Shown here: in pieces, positions 35,241-45,615 of the stretch
Layout: every line of letters starts with the position of its first letter
Position numbering within the stretch: the first letter of the stretch is position 1
From: Lucinisca nassula
Taxonomy: Eukaryota > Mollusca > Bivalvia > Lucinida > Lucinidae
Assembly (NCBI GenBank): GCA_963580285.1
Contig: CAUZLF010000223.1
Location: 1-64,000 of the forward strand
Length of the DNA: 64,000 nt
Reading direction: 5' to 3'
Translations under genes and position numbers: made by a program
Notes under the pieces: generated by a model
The model's database searches: none
What the model was told of the DNA's origin: nothing
The model's input: the letters and a program-made list of their open reading frames with translations, nothing else

Positions 35241-35395
35241 CAATGATCTGTTTATCATCAAGGATCTCTTTATTGGGGTAAAGTGATTAGTAACGCCTGG
35301 TTGTTTATTGAGCTTCACCCTTTACTAATTTAAGTCAATAATTATAATTGTTCTTGTAAAACTTTTTGCTTAATAGTGTTCTAACCTGACATTCA

Positions 35396-35570
35396 TTAAT
35401 CCTTACCCCGCTGAACACGATAATCCTTTTCTTTGCAAACTGTGTAGATCCTGATCAGATTGCTTCTGTCCTCTGAACAGAATCTGCAACGTTTTTCATG
35501 CAGTTTTTGTTATTGCATGCACACATTATATTATGCATTACATTTACTTACGAGGATAATTCTAGTTCAG
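35396..35570. mobile_element. piggyBac-like MITE fragment
   Basis: 'taatccttaccccgctgaacacg' resembles the family's left terminus, then 'gcaaactgtgtagatcctgatc'. The right end is not recognisable. Confidence 0.45.
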
Positions 35571-35627
35571 CGAACCTGAACACTGATGATTACCTAATAA
35601 ATAAATAAATAAAATGGATAAATAAAT

Positions 35628-35942
35628 AAATAAATTGTTTGTTTAACGGCCCAGTCAACACTAACACTATTTTAGTTCATTTTCGAGCCGGTCAGTTTAC
35701 CTATCTACACTTAACCTGGACAGGCTTATACGTACGCGGTTAACCATTACAGTGCACATTTTTTTTTTCGCCAGAAAGTGACAACTGCCCTTCTTGAATC
35801 AGCAGGCCGGGGGGGGGGGAATGACCGAAGAAAAGATTTCATAACCAATCTCCACGAAAGAAAGTTGCCGTCACAGGTAGGTATCGAACCCGCGTCCTCC
35901 TTATCACCAGTCATACGCGCATCCGACTTAGCTACCGAGGCC
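35628..35942 (-). repeat. SINE C, minus strand
   Basis: GGATAAATAAAT at 35616-35627 and 35943-35954 flanks it, although it lies in an (AATA)n run. The inverse head is 'gtatcgaacccgcgtcctcc' and 'gctaccgaggccgg'. Confidence 0.78.
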
Positions 35943-36009
35943 GGATAAATAAATTTATGAATAAATAAATATATAAATATGTTTACAAATATAAGATTAT
36001 CCCCCATCA

Positions 36010-36465
36010 TCACCATTGTTGACGAAACCGAGGAATGATTTTTTGGGGGGTGGGGTTTACGGCCCCATCCACCGATCCATCCAGATTTCCATCCAATTAG
36101 TAAGGATAACTTATTGAAATTAATTTAAAAAGTATTTTAGCGGTGTGGAATTATTTCGGATAATAAAAAAGCCAATAGATGATCAAAAGAGCAGAAAAAA
36201 AACAGTCTGCTTTTAAGCATACCGCAATGCAATTAGAATTATACATTGAAATAAAAGAGGGGAATTTTCAAATGTATCTTCCATTCTTCTTAAATAAACA
36301 TATAGATTTTCTATTTAGTGACGTTATAATATATAATAAATATATATATTATAGGTTCAAATATTCGAGGTTCCCTATCAAAATAATCCAATCAGCAAAT
36401 AATAATAATAATAAATCATCGGGCATCCAACCCGATCTCTTATTTAAGTGGAAGCCCCGTGAAAA
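36010..36465. other. no recognised gene
   Basis: A plus-strand ORF of 121 codons (36179-36544) is AT-rich, runs into the 18-bp minisatellite and shows no family motif. An (AAT)n stretch lies at 36398-36412. Confidence 0.4.
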
Positions 36466-36469
36466 GCAA

Positions 36470-36642
36470 AGTGGGGCCGAAGTGTCTAGGTATATGGGGC
36501 CGACGTGTCTAGAGGCCGAGGTGTCCAGGGGCCGACCCGTCTAGGGTTTCAATTTTATGTGGGGCCGATGTGGTTTTGGGGCCGAGGTGTCTAGGGGCCG
36601 AAGTGTCTAGGGGCCGAGGTGGTTTTGGGGCCGAAGTGTCCT
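36470..36642. repeat. 18-bp GC-rich minisatellite
   Basis: Units of the type 'ggggccgaggtgtctagg' repeat about nine times with variants (gacgtgtctaga, gatgtggttttg). Confidence 0.85.
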
Positions 36643-36689
36643 GTTACCGTTTTTTTCATAACAATTTAGTTCGGGAAATGGCTTAACGT

Positions 36690-36800
36690 TTTGCAAACAG
36701 TGTAGGCCCTGATCAGACGCCGCGTTATGCGGTGTCTTATCTGGGCCTGCACTGTTTGCCAAGGTACCCCTTTAGAGGCTTCTGGTACTGAATGGGTTAA
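36690..36800. mobile_element. piggyBac-like MITE, right half
   Basis: The palindromic core 'tgatcagacgccgcg' / 'ggtgtcttatctgggc' within 'gcaaacagtgtaggcc' arms, ending 'ggtactgaatggg' plus TTAA at 36797-36800. The left terminus is replaced by unrelated sequence. Confidence 0.65.
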
Positions 36801-36996
36801 GAGTCAGCGCTCCTACCCATTAGGACACGGGGGCCAGTTACCTTCGGGGTGAACAGTAGACTTAACAAGATACCCAGGTTGCATGTCTGTACAAACTTCG
36901 CTGATTATCTTGGAGAATTTTGTAGTTCTGCTCCAAGTTAGCGATCAGACTTATATGCAGCCTTGGAATGCTTGCCGCGCAATTTCCCCGTGTTAA

Positions 36997-37216
36997 CCCT
37001 TTTTGTACCAAATGGAATCTTCTTCCTTAGATATAGCATGCGTCCATTTCAAAATTTAGGGGTTTCATGTCGTGTTTTCTTCAAAATTAGGAAAATAACC
37101 GGCGAACTTTTTGCAAACAGTGTAGGCCCTGATCAGACGCCGCGTTCTGCGGCGTCTGATCTGGGCCTGCACTGTTTGCCACGTTACCCGTTTAGGGGTT
37201 TCCAGTCTGAAATGGG
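36997..37216. mobile_element. piggyBac-like MITE, complete
   Basis: TTAA at 36993-36996 and 37217-37220. Termini CCCTTTTTGTACCAAATGG and CAGTCTGAAATGGG. It carries the palindrome 'cagacgccgcgttctgcggc' continuing into 'gtctg', within inverted 'gcaaacagtg' / 'cactgtttgc'. Confidence 0.8.
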
Positions 37217-37262
37217 TTAACATGTACATGTATGAGCAAAATTGAATTGTAAAGGCAAGAAT

Positions 37263-37350
37263 TACAAGCGGGCCTCCGTGGCCTACTCTTAAACATTAGA
37301 TCTCTCATTCGGGCTAAATGTGAGCTTAAGTGTAAGCATCGGTGATGTTT
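37263..37350 (+). repeat. SINE A head fragment
   Basis: 'cctccgtggcctactcttaa' and 'cattagatctctcattcggg' match the tRNA-like head with deletions. Confidence 0.5.
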
Positions 37351-37439
37351 AATTACTCGCAGTGTAAGAAAAAGATCAACCAAAATATAGAGTGAGATCA
37401 GCACCCACACCATACATGTACAAGCAGGATCCCCGTTGT

Positions 37440-38110
37440 TATATACATTGAGTTTGATTTTTCTAAAGTATTTACTTGAGAAAAAAATAAGGTACTCCCA
37501 ATATGGTGAATCGATAGAAAATCAACAGTTTTCAATTTATGAAGCGTTTACACAACAGTAAAAAAGGAACACAGAAAACATTCATCATGTTCATACTGCG
37601 TTGTAAAGTGCATAAGATGCAAATCATTATGATTCCAACCGGATCAAAATCATACTTTACGATGCATTTCGTCATATGCTTCAAACTTTGTGTACCAAAT
37701 TTTAATGCATGAAAAGAATACATGCACATGAACAAATATACATGTAGGTATATGCAGATTTCGCGGAGAAACACCGTGAACGACTTCACCTGTACTAATT
37801 GGCTTTCTCCGAGAAAAAGCGATGTTCGCGCAGAAATTTCGCGGCGTTTCGCGGGGAAATTAACCGCTTTGAAACGCGATTTTTTTTTCTTCTCGGAGAC
37901 TTTTCTCGCTTGTTCTCCGAGAAAAAAAGCCTATTACCGCGGAGGAAAAAAAATGGGTAATAACCGGTAGCTGGTCTGTATGCTGTTGAAGGCGATTCAA
38001 ACAAGTTCACACAACATACGTTTAATAGAGAAATAACAAATATCCAAAAATTATCTTCATTAATCCACCTTATCTGGAGCTACGTGTATGTGTGCAAAAA
38101 ATGATTGACC
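37440..38110. other. no recognised gene
   Basis: Unique. A CpG-rich patch at 37800-37960 has short inverted pieces ('tctccgagaaaaag' near both ends). Confidence 0.4.
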
Positions 38111-38115
38111 CTTAA

Positions 38116-38604
38116 CCCTTTTTGTACCAAATGGAATCTTCCACCTTATATATAGGATGAGTCAATTTTAAAATTTAGGAGTGTTTGTTTTTTGTTTGAT
38201 TTGAAGTTAAACGTCCCCGTCAACACGCGTAAAGGTAATTTTGAAGATGTTGCTTCCAATTTTGTGGGACTTTTACCCGACATTGAGATGAAATGACACC
38301 TCAAGCCCTGCCGCCCAATGAAACAATAAGGTTTATAAGCATGGACGGGTCGACTCGCACCGCATTGCCTGGGCAGGCTTAGATCCTCCAAGCGGTTTAC
38401 CGGTACTCGTGTGCGGGTCGGTTTCAGCTCTGCGTGGAAGCATCATGCAGCTCATCTATTTCTTCAAGTCCCAATGGGCGGGGGCTAAAATTTAGGGGTG
38501 TCAAGTAGTGTTTTCTTCAAAAACTATTTGGAAAATAGCTGAACATTTTGCAAACTGCACTGTTTGCCCGGGTACCCGTTTTGGGGTTTCCGGTACAAAA
38601 TGGG
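38116..38604. mobile_element. piggyBac-like MITE split by R1
   Basis: TTAA at 38112-38115 and 38605-38608. Termini CCCTTTTTGTACCAAATGG and CCGGTACAAAATGGG are near-perfect inverses. The R1 at 38180-38486 interrupts it. The central palindrome seen in the 36997 copy has been lost. Confidence 0.82.
38180..38486 (-). repeat. R1 SINE with perfect duplication, inside a MITE
   Basis: AAAATTTAGG at 38170-38179 and 38487-38496. The insertion interrupts 'aaatttaggggtttcatgtc'-like MITE sequence that is continuous in the 36997 copy. Confidence 0.9.
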
Positions 38605-38669
38605 TTAATACATCCCTTAAGTTTGGGACGGCGAAATCGTGCCCATAACTACGAGAACATCTAATAACC

Positions 38670-38796
38670 TCACACAGGTGGTGTTTCTAATGAAATTTGT
38701 CTTTCACAAATATAAAGGACTGTATGTTCACATCCATAATCAATCCAGCCGAAGTCGAAATGTCCATAAAGAGCCATGCAGTCTTCCTCCCCTGGA
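38670..38796 (-). CDS. C-type lectin domain gene, terminal exon
   Basis: On the minus strand a T-rich tract ending TTTTTTCAG opens an exon that completes the split codon of the exon at 47798-47927 (GG + T = Gly). It then reads PGEEDCMALYG, FDFG and WIDYGCEHTVLYICE, followed by a short tail and a TGA stop at 38672-38670. This is the end of a C-type lectin domain: the conserved E-D-C, the W-x-D-x-x-C and Y-I-C-E cysteines of the second disulphide. The usual W-N-D, part of the calcium site, is W-I-D here. The tail after the domain is about 12 residues, so no transmembrane segment follows. The protein is probably a secreted lectin, a role often in pathogen or food-particle recognition (family knowledge, not shown here). 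Confidence 0.85.
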
Positions 38797-38924
38797 CTGA
38801 AAAAACAACAACAATAAATAGATAAATAAATAATAAAATCACTGCCGGTTGTTTCTGAGCAGGGGAAAAGAGGCTGTTTAGTTTAATCTATCCTATGCAA
38901 ACATTAAAGACTAATTAGACCACG

Positions 38925-39036
38925 CCTTGGGATGTCATTTCATATCAGTGTCGGGTAAAAGTCCCACAAAGTTGGAAGCAACGTCTCCAAAACGACCTAA
39001 AGAGTGTTGATGGAGACGTTAAACCTCAAATCAAAC
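38925..39036 (+). repeat. R1 SINE, 5'-truncated tail piece
   Basis: From 'cttgggatgtcatttcat' to 'gttaaacctcaaatcaaac'. Confidence 0.7.
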
Positions 39037-39251
39037 TGTTGGTGACACAAAAATCAGACACCACGCCGCATTCTATGGCGTCCGATCTGGGTTTTCACGG
39101 TTGGCAAATATCCGAGCAAATGAGCAGACTCAATGTTTCACAGATAGTCTTCTTTACACGGTACTCTGACGTCATATAGTCAAGAATAGCGCAGCTATAA
39201 ACATCCTCATCACGATAACACACCCGTGCGACATAATGCATTTTTCACATC

Positions 39252-40104
39252 TCCAAAATCAAGGGGGGAAACCTACGTCACGATGACGTCACACAGAAAG
39301 ACAATGGCAGCCGCCATCTTGAAAGTACCTCTCGCTTCGGTAAGTGTTTTTGTGTTAAACAGATGATTTAAGCACAATCTTGACACAGCTTTTATCGCAG
39401 AGTACGGGCGAAATAACAATGTTTTGTCTGCAAAAAGAAATTTGTGCAGGCTTTCAGTAGTATGGATAAATACGTTGGATTTAGTTCATTTCAGCGATCC
39501 ATTCGTCAACACTCTGGATATGAAAATCATTCATATGAAGCAGCGCAGTGTTTTCATTAATCCTCTCATAACGAGTAAACGACTTTTTCAGAAGAAAATA
39601 CCATAGAAGTGTTTATTAGTATTAAAATTAAAATTTTTGAACTTTATAAGACGTTTTCATAAATGGTATCGTTAACACTCGATCAGAAATGAGATACGTA
39701 CACACTCTGAAAACCAGCATATAGTTGTTTGTTTGTTTGTTTTTTTTTGTTTTTTTTTTTGGTCTTACGGCCCTTTCAAGATTATTTCACTCATATCGAG
39801 CCGATCGCTAATCAGAAGTGGGCGAAAACCGGAGTACCCGGAGAAAAACCACATGACCTTCCGTCGCAGAACTTGGCGTCTCACATATGACCCGAGCGAG
39901 GCTCGAACCACAGCGGTGGGAGACCTAATGATAAAGAGTCAGCGCTGTTAACCACTAGGCCACATATAGTTGTTTCTCGTGACAACCTGAAAAGCAGGGT
40001 AACAAGTATCTTTGACAATAGTGGCCAGATGAACAACCGATCACAATTTCCGCTCTCATGTCACTTAAGAAGACATTGCCCAGTCTAGAACATTGTCGCA
40101 CTTG
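39252..40104. repeat. left arm of a large inverted repeat
   Basis: Without its SINE A insertion, this ~620-bp arm is the diverged inverse of 43179-43810. Matching landmarks are 'acctacgtcacgatgacgtc', 'gcgatccattcgtcaacact', 'aacactcgatc' and 'tgtcacttaagaaga'. In it, an ATG near 39305 is followed by 12 codons and a consensus donor (CGG|TAAGTG type, 'cttcggtaagtg'). This could be a short first exon but is unsupported. Confidence 0.8.
39731..39962 (-). repeat. SINE A inserted in the inverted-repeat arm
   Basis: CATATAGTTGTTT at 39718-39730 and 39963-39975. The other arm (43179-43810) has the uninterrupted site, so this insertion came after the arms formed. Confidence 0.9.
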
Positions 40105-40184
40105 AACTATTTACAATGTTGCGCCGAGTTGCGAAAAAAATTACGATAAAACAAATGGTTCAGATTTAAAATATCTGTAAAAAA

Positions 40185-40905
40185 ACAAGAGGCCCTTGGG
40201 CCACTATACTCACCATAGTTCAGTTGGGTTCTGCCCCATGGAAGACATGCGTTTCATTAAGCTATTAAGGCTAGAAAAATCTAAGTAGAGGCCCACCCAA
40301 GGACTATGCTGCGAAATTAGGTTTCTAGCTTTTCTTGTTCTTGTGAAAACGTTGACAAAATATTAATATTGGCCTAATTTTTGGGAGAAGATTTAAAGAA
40401 TAGATGAACAAATAAGCTGAAGATGCTTATTGCCTTTTAAACAATATAAGCCACCATTATTGCATTGCATACAAATGTTCTAGAAAAGGGTAATCCCTTT
40501 GAAGCAAGGACTACAAGACAGAACTGAAAACTGTGGAGTGTACACGATTTTTTATGGACCAGACTAGCTAGTTTTGGCCAGTTAGGCCGCATCACTAACC
40601 CTCAAACATTTACGAACCACTGCAGTGGCATCAATGATCCCAAATGACTGGAAAATAAATTCACACTTTGATGAAGAGCAGATAAACATTTTACGGACAC
40701 CAAATATTCCCATAACACCAGCTACGGTGAAGTATATTACTTTCTAGAAAAATGTAATCCTTTGGAAGCAAGGGCAACAAGAAAATAAAAATAAAGGCAC
40801 ACTATGATAAAGATTGAAGTTTCAACATTTTATAGTTCCTAGGAAATTTTTGATGAAATTTAACTTAGACCTATGATAGAGAGAAAGAATTAAAGTAAAG
40901 ATGAA
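40185..40905 (-). mobile_element. TC-like element, different core, minus strand
   Basis: The left edge 'acaagaggcccttgggcc' is the inverse of the hairpin-plus-CTCTTGT end of TC elements. The body has two diverged units starting 'ctagaaaagggtaatcccttt' (40477) and 'ctagaaaaatgtaatccttt' (40743). The other end is unclear. A related segment lies inverted at 61590-61760. Confidence 0.55.
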
Positions 40906-40985
40906 ATGGGATGTCAAGAAAAACACTGCCTCTTACACTATGTAAGTTATCATCCCAACTGCATATGAAAAATAGAAGTGGAGGC

Positions 40986-41395
40986 AATGATTAGGAATCG
41001 ATACAATTAACCCACTGCTCCCATCAGAGACACCAAAGGGAAAGAAACACAAGCATGAAATAACTAGACTCTAAACATCACTAGCGGAAAGCCAAAAGGA
41101 CAGTTTCTTTCCAACAAAATGGCCAGTTGGCTGTCCAAAACAAAAGGATATAAGCGAATACTGGTAATCACTTAGAGGGCCCAAATTAGAAGTAGAGGCA
41201 ATGATCAGGAATCGATACAATTAACCCACAGCTCCCATCAGAGACACCAAAGGGAAAGAAACACAAACATGAAACAACATACCCCAACGGAAACACTAAC
41301 AGCGGAAAGCCAAAAGGACCGTTACTTTCTCACAAAATGGCCAAAAGGCTATCCAAAATAAAATAATACAAGCGACACAAACACCCAAAGACCCC
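40986..41395 (+). repeat. dispersed repeat R4, two tandem copies
   Basis: Copies at 40986-41160 and 41205-41395 both run from 'aggaatcgatacaattaaccca' through 'gacaccaaagggaaagaaac' to 'aaaatggcca'. They are much closer to each other than to the copy at 15893. Confidence 0.78.
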
Positions 41396-41622
41396 AAGCC
41401 TGCCCAGGAAAAGTGGTGCTAGTTGGACCGTACATGTGTATAAAATAGAAGTAAATTCAATGGTCAGGAATCCCTATTTGTTTCACTAAAGGCATTGCTT
41501 GAGATGTCATTTCATCTTAATGTTGGATAGAAGTTCCGAAAAGATTGGAAGTGACGTCTCGAAAATGACCTAAGTGCTGTTGACGGGGCCGTTCAACCTC
41601 AATTTCAACCAAACAGGCATCA
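41395..41622 (+). repeat. R1 SINE, 5'-truncated
   Basis: 'aagcctgcccaggaaaagtgg' to 'gttcaacctcaatttcaacc', with an inserted 'agaagtaaattcaatggtc'. Confidence 0.7.
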
Positions 41623-41629
41623 TCATTTC

Positions 41630-42480
41630 ATATGTTTATGCCGTTCGTAGTTTTTTTTTTGCGTATCGCGCGAAAATAGTAGACGTTTTTCTTTTATCTT
41701 TGTAGTTGAGACGTTATTTGTTTTGTTTTTGTCAATATATCAGCCGGTGCAAGACAAATGCTAAAATATGACATGTGCGACTAGTGAATACCTAGATCAG
41801 TCCATGCATCTGATCGGTGTAATATTTCGCTTTTGAAACAATAGTGAGCTATTACACTACTCACACCTGCTCGTTGTACGGACGATTCTTAATCCTAAGC
41901 AACCGCACAAGTCCAACAGCAGATCCTGAACAGCGTAACGAGAAAAAAAATGTAATTGGGGCCTCTATAAGGATCGGTTTATACAACAAGCAGGTGTGGG
42001 AAGTGTCAAATATTACTACTGTTTTAAAACTCAAGAATACACCGATCAGACTGCCCGGGTATGCAAGCTGATCTTGGTAGTCTATCGTCGCACATAAATT
42101 GCCTTATTGTAGCTTTTTTCTTGCACCGGCTCATTAATTAAAATAAACAACGTTGAAACTACACAAATTTTAAATGCCTACTTTTTGTGGGTGTTATGCC
42201 AAATACTGCATCGAGTGAGGTAAATGTCAAATTAACGTTACAAAAAGTGTTACACTTTTCATTAAAACTGTGCTACAGTGTACAATATTGTTTTTTGGTC
42301 GACAAAAGTTACTAAGCAATGGAGCTTTTTTTTTTCAAAATAGTGCTTAAGTCCACCTGACCATCACTAAAGGTAGCGGTTATTTATAGAAAAATAGCCG
42401 CCTTATTCTTATAGCTGTGAAGACGGCGTATTCAATAATATGGTTATCAATAGAATCTGGACTAAAATCGTGTGTTGGGT
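41630..42480. other. no recognised feature (spacer of the inverted repeat)
   Basis: AT-rich. The ORF at 41844-42071 has no motif. No transposase is seen anywhere in the 40104-43179 spacer. Confidence 0.45.
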
Positions 42481-42552
42481 TTAGCAAACAGTGTAAGCCC
42501 TAACAAGACGCGACAGAGCGCGGCATCTGATCAAGGTCTACACTGTTTGCTT
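42480..42552. repeat. MITE palindrome, decayed
   Basis: 'gcaaacagtgtaagccctaac' and its inverse 'aaggtctacactgtttgc' surround 'gacgcgacagagcgcggcatc'. Confidence 0.6.
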
Positions 42553-42670
42553 TTTGTACACGGATGTAAGGAATAAACAAATGTTTACAGTCTAAGTCAC
42601 CGTGTATTTTTCAAACCCACCCAAGAGACAGCTGACCCACCGGTTCTATTACTACTTTGATTAAAGTAAG

Positions 42671-42977
42671 TTTGTTTGTTTGTATTGGAGTTTAAGGGCC
42701 CAGTCAACAATATTTAGGTCATTTTTATCCCGGTCAGTTTACCTATCCACACTTTTTCTGTGCAGGCTTATACGTTAACCAGTACAGCGCACATTCTATC
42801 GCCAGAAACTGACAACTGCCCAACTTGAATCAGCGGAAGGGAGAGACTGATCATAGAAAAGATTCCATGATCAATCTCCACGAAATAATGTTGCCGACCC
42901 TGGCAGGTAACGAAGCCGCGTCCTCCCGATCACCAGTCAGACGCGCATCCAACTGAGCAACCGAGTCCGGCTTAAAT
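42671..42977 (-). repeat. SINE C, minus strand
   Basis: AAAGTAAG at 42663-42670 and 42978-42985. Inverse head 'aactgagcaaccgagtccgg'. Confidence 0.8.
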
Positions 42978-43178
42978 AAAGTAAGATAATGCCTTTTTAT
43001 AACGAGCAGATCATTGCAAGAAGTTTAGTTCTCAGCCACGACAGTATTTTTCCGCTTATGTAAGAGACCATTGAGGACCTCAAGAGATGTCTGCCTATTC
43101 TTCGTTAGCCTGTATGACACTTTTTATTTTCAGAGATAAATGTAAACCTAATTCTGTTGTTTTATACCTCAATTAACG

Positions 43179-43810
43179 CAAGTACGACAATGCTCCAGAG
43201 TGGGCTATATCTTCTTAAGTGACAAGGGAGCGGACATTACAACTGCCTGTTCATCTGGCCACCATTATTGTCCAAGATACTTGTAACCTTTAGAGAATTT
43301 GGCGCCTTTTACCCTGCTTTTCAGGTTGTCACGAGACACGACTATATGCTGATTTTCAGAGTGTGTACGTATCTTTTTTCAGATCGAGTGTTAACGATAC
43401 CATTTACTGAAAACGTCTTATAAAGTTCAAAAATTTTAATTTTAATACAAATAAACACTTCTATGGTATTTTCTTCTGAAAAAGTCGTGTACTCGTTACT
43501 TGAGGATTAATGAAAACACTGCGCTGCTTCATATGAATGATTTTCATATCCAGAGTGTTGACGAATGGATCGCTGAAATTAACTAAATACGACGTGTTCA
43601 TCCATACTACTTAAAGCTTGCCTAAATTTCTTTTTGCTGACAAAACATTGTAATTTTGCCCGTACTCTGCGATAATAGCTATGTCAAGATTGTGCGTAAA
43701 ATATATGTTTAACACAGAAATACTTACCGAAGCGAGAGTTCCTTTCAAGATGGCGACCGCCTTGGTGTAAAATGGTGACGTCATCGTGACGTAGGTTTTC
43801 CCCCCTTGAA
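43179..43810. repeat. right arm of the large inverted repeat
   Basis: The empty-site version of the left arm. It reads straight through 'gacacgactatatgctgatt' where the left arm has SINE A. It ends in 'tgacgtcatcgtgacgtagg' with a CRE-like TGACGTCA core. Confidence 0.8.
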
Positions 43811-43814
43811 AATG

Positions 43815-44045
43815 TATACGTTTCTGATGAAAATCCGTGATTTTTTTTTTCTAATTTATGCTGCCAACATAGATTGTGGGTGCTCGTTAGAACCGCCTCA
43901 TTGAGGCGGTTCTAACGAGTACCCACAATCTATGTCTTGGAAAAGAAATAAGAAAAATAGTGTAGACCCCCGTAAACCACAGTTTTTCTCTATATTTTGG
44001 GGTTCAGGGGGTGCTCATTTCACGGACAGGTTCACATGGTGTACA
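43815..44045 (-). mobile_element. PAL MITE with a near-perfect ~64-bp hairpin
   Basis: ACATAGATTGTGGGTGCTCG ... CGAGTACCCACAATCTATGT around the 'gaaccgcctcattgaggcgg' centre. The outer ends match the copy at 1505-1735 better than the others, which suggests a subfamily. Confidence 0.82.
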
Positions 44046-44049
44046 TCTG

Positions 44050-44639
44050 CAGACACGTAGACATTAGCAACGTTAAGCTTTATGCGTATAATCATAGGGG
44101 TGATTGGCAAAGGGTAATTGGCAAACAGTCCACCCAAAAATGAGCTAGTACACGGCATAACCTACTTGTCCAACCAGCAAAGATAAAGCTCTTATCACAT
44201 GAATCTTTTGTAAGTAGTATAGGTCGAAGTACCAAAGCGTTAATCCAAAACCGTTAATCCATAGACAAAATGGCAAATATCAATGTTCAGATCAACAGAT
44301 ATGGACTCCAGAAGAGTGTAACAGGCGTCCGCGGATATTAAGCATTACTTGGTAAGCAAGCTTCGCCCACCATGCCCATCGACCCGAACGAAGAAAAGGT
44401 GTAAATGCCGAGAAGGGTATGTCCGAGATTTTGGAAGTCTTCCTATGGCTTTCCATTGGCAAACATAGAAATAATTCTGGAAATGGCCACATTGTACGGA
44501 TCCACCTCCTCCGCGTTATCCGAAGAGAAAGCAATGGAAACACAAAACATAGTGGGTAGATGTGCAGGCTGATCCAAGTCTTTGGTGGTCGCACACGTCT
44601 AAGGAGTTCAAGCTCAACCCATGTTTCCTTTCGTTTAAA
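44050..44639. other. no recognised feature
   Basis: A minus-strand ORF of 122 codons overlaps the neighbouring tandem repeat and shows no motif. Confidence 0.4.
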
Positions 44640-45443
44640 GAATTTCAAGATGGCTGCCATGGCTGATGGCCATCTCGGTTATCAGAATAGAACGATTTGA
44701 GCATTTCTCAATCTCCACGCCGCCCCGAAACCTATTAATCAAGTTTCATCTCAATCTGATGTTCGTTTCCTGACGAGATGTAGTTTAAAGAATTTCAAAT
44801 TGGTCACCATGGCGGCCATCTTGGATATCAGCAAGGAACAATTTTAGCAATTCTTAATCTCCATACCAACCTAATGTCTCCCGCCAGGTTTCAGCTCAAT
44901 TCAACTTTCATTGATATCGGAACATAATGATTTTAACTTTTCTACATTTCCATGTCCACCGGGAATTTAGAAAAGTTAAAATCATTATGTTAAAAAAATT
45001 TAGAAAAGTTAAAATCATTATGTTAAAAAAATTTCAAGATGGCCTCACCGGACATCGGAACATAATGGTTTTAGCAATTCTGAATCAACGTATCGCCCCA
45101 AGGCCTCCCATTATCTTTCAGCTCAACTTCGACTTTCGGTTCAGGAGTAAATGTCGTTCAAAGAATTTGAATATGGCTGCCATGGCGACAATTTTGTATG
45201 TCGAAACAGAACTTTTTTTAGCAATTTCGAATCCAAGTCTCCTTTATGCTTTGCGTTTCAGTTCAATCTGGCTTTCACCTCGGGGGGGGGAGGGGCGGGG
45301 GGGGGGGGGCCGTTTGAAGTATTTAAAGATGGCCGCCATAGCGGCAACTTGGATGTCGGAAAGGAATAATTTTAGCAATTCTGAACCCCCATGCTGCCAC
45401 CAAGCCGCCCATCAAGATTCAGCTCGATCTGATTTTCAATTAA

Positions 45444-45615
45444 GAAATAGATCAGCTCTAACTGTGATTTGTTGTGTAATAAATCACAGTTTGGAGGTCA
45501 GTTGTAAAGTAGACAAATCACGAGCGCGTAGCGCGCGTGATTTGTCTACTTACAACTGACCGACAAACTGTGATTTATTACACAACAAATCACTGGCTAG
45601 AGCTGATCTATTTCG
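45444..45615. repeat. 172-bp palindrome
   Basis: Arms of ~85 bp. Each arm has nested words: 'gatcagctcta', 'gatttgttgtgtaataaatc', 'aggtcagttgtaa' and 'gacaaatcacg'. They meet at 'cgcgtagcgcg'. Mismatches are few, so the two arms remain close copies. Confidence 0.85.

Noticed and set aside
36179..36544. 121-codon plus-strand ORF
   Set aside because: AT-rich with an N-run from (AAT)n, and its end lies in the 18-bp minisatellite. No motif.
39305..39345. Short first exon starting MAAAILKVPLAS with a good donor
   Set aside because: The ATG is not kept in the other arm of the inverted repeat, and 'aagatggc-gcc' words are frequent in local repeats. Too short to support without transcripts.
44292..44660. 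122-codon minus-strand ORF
   Set aside because: No family motif, no splice context, and it overlaps the start of the 133-bp array.
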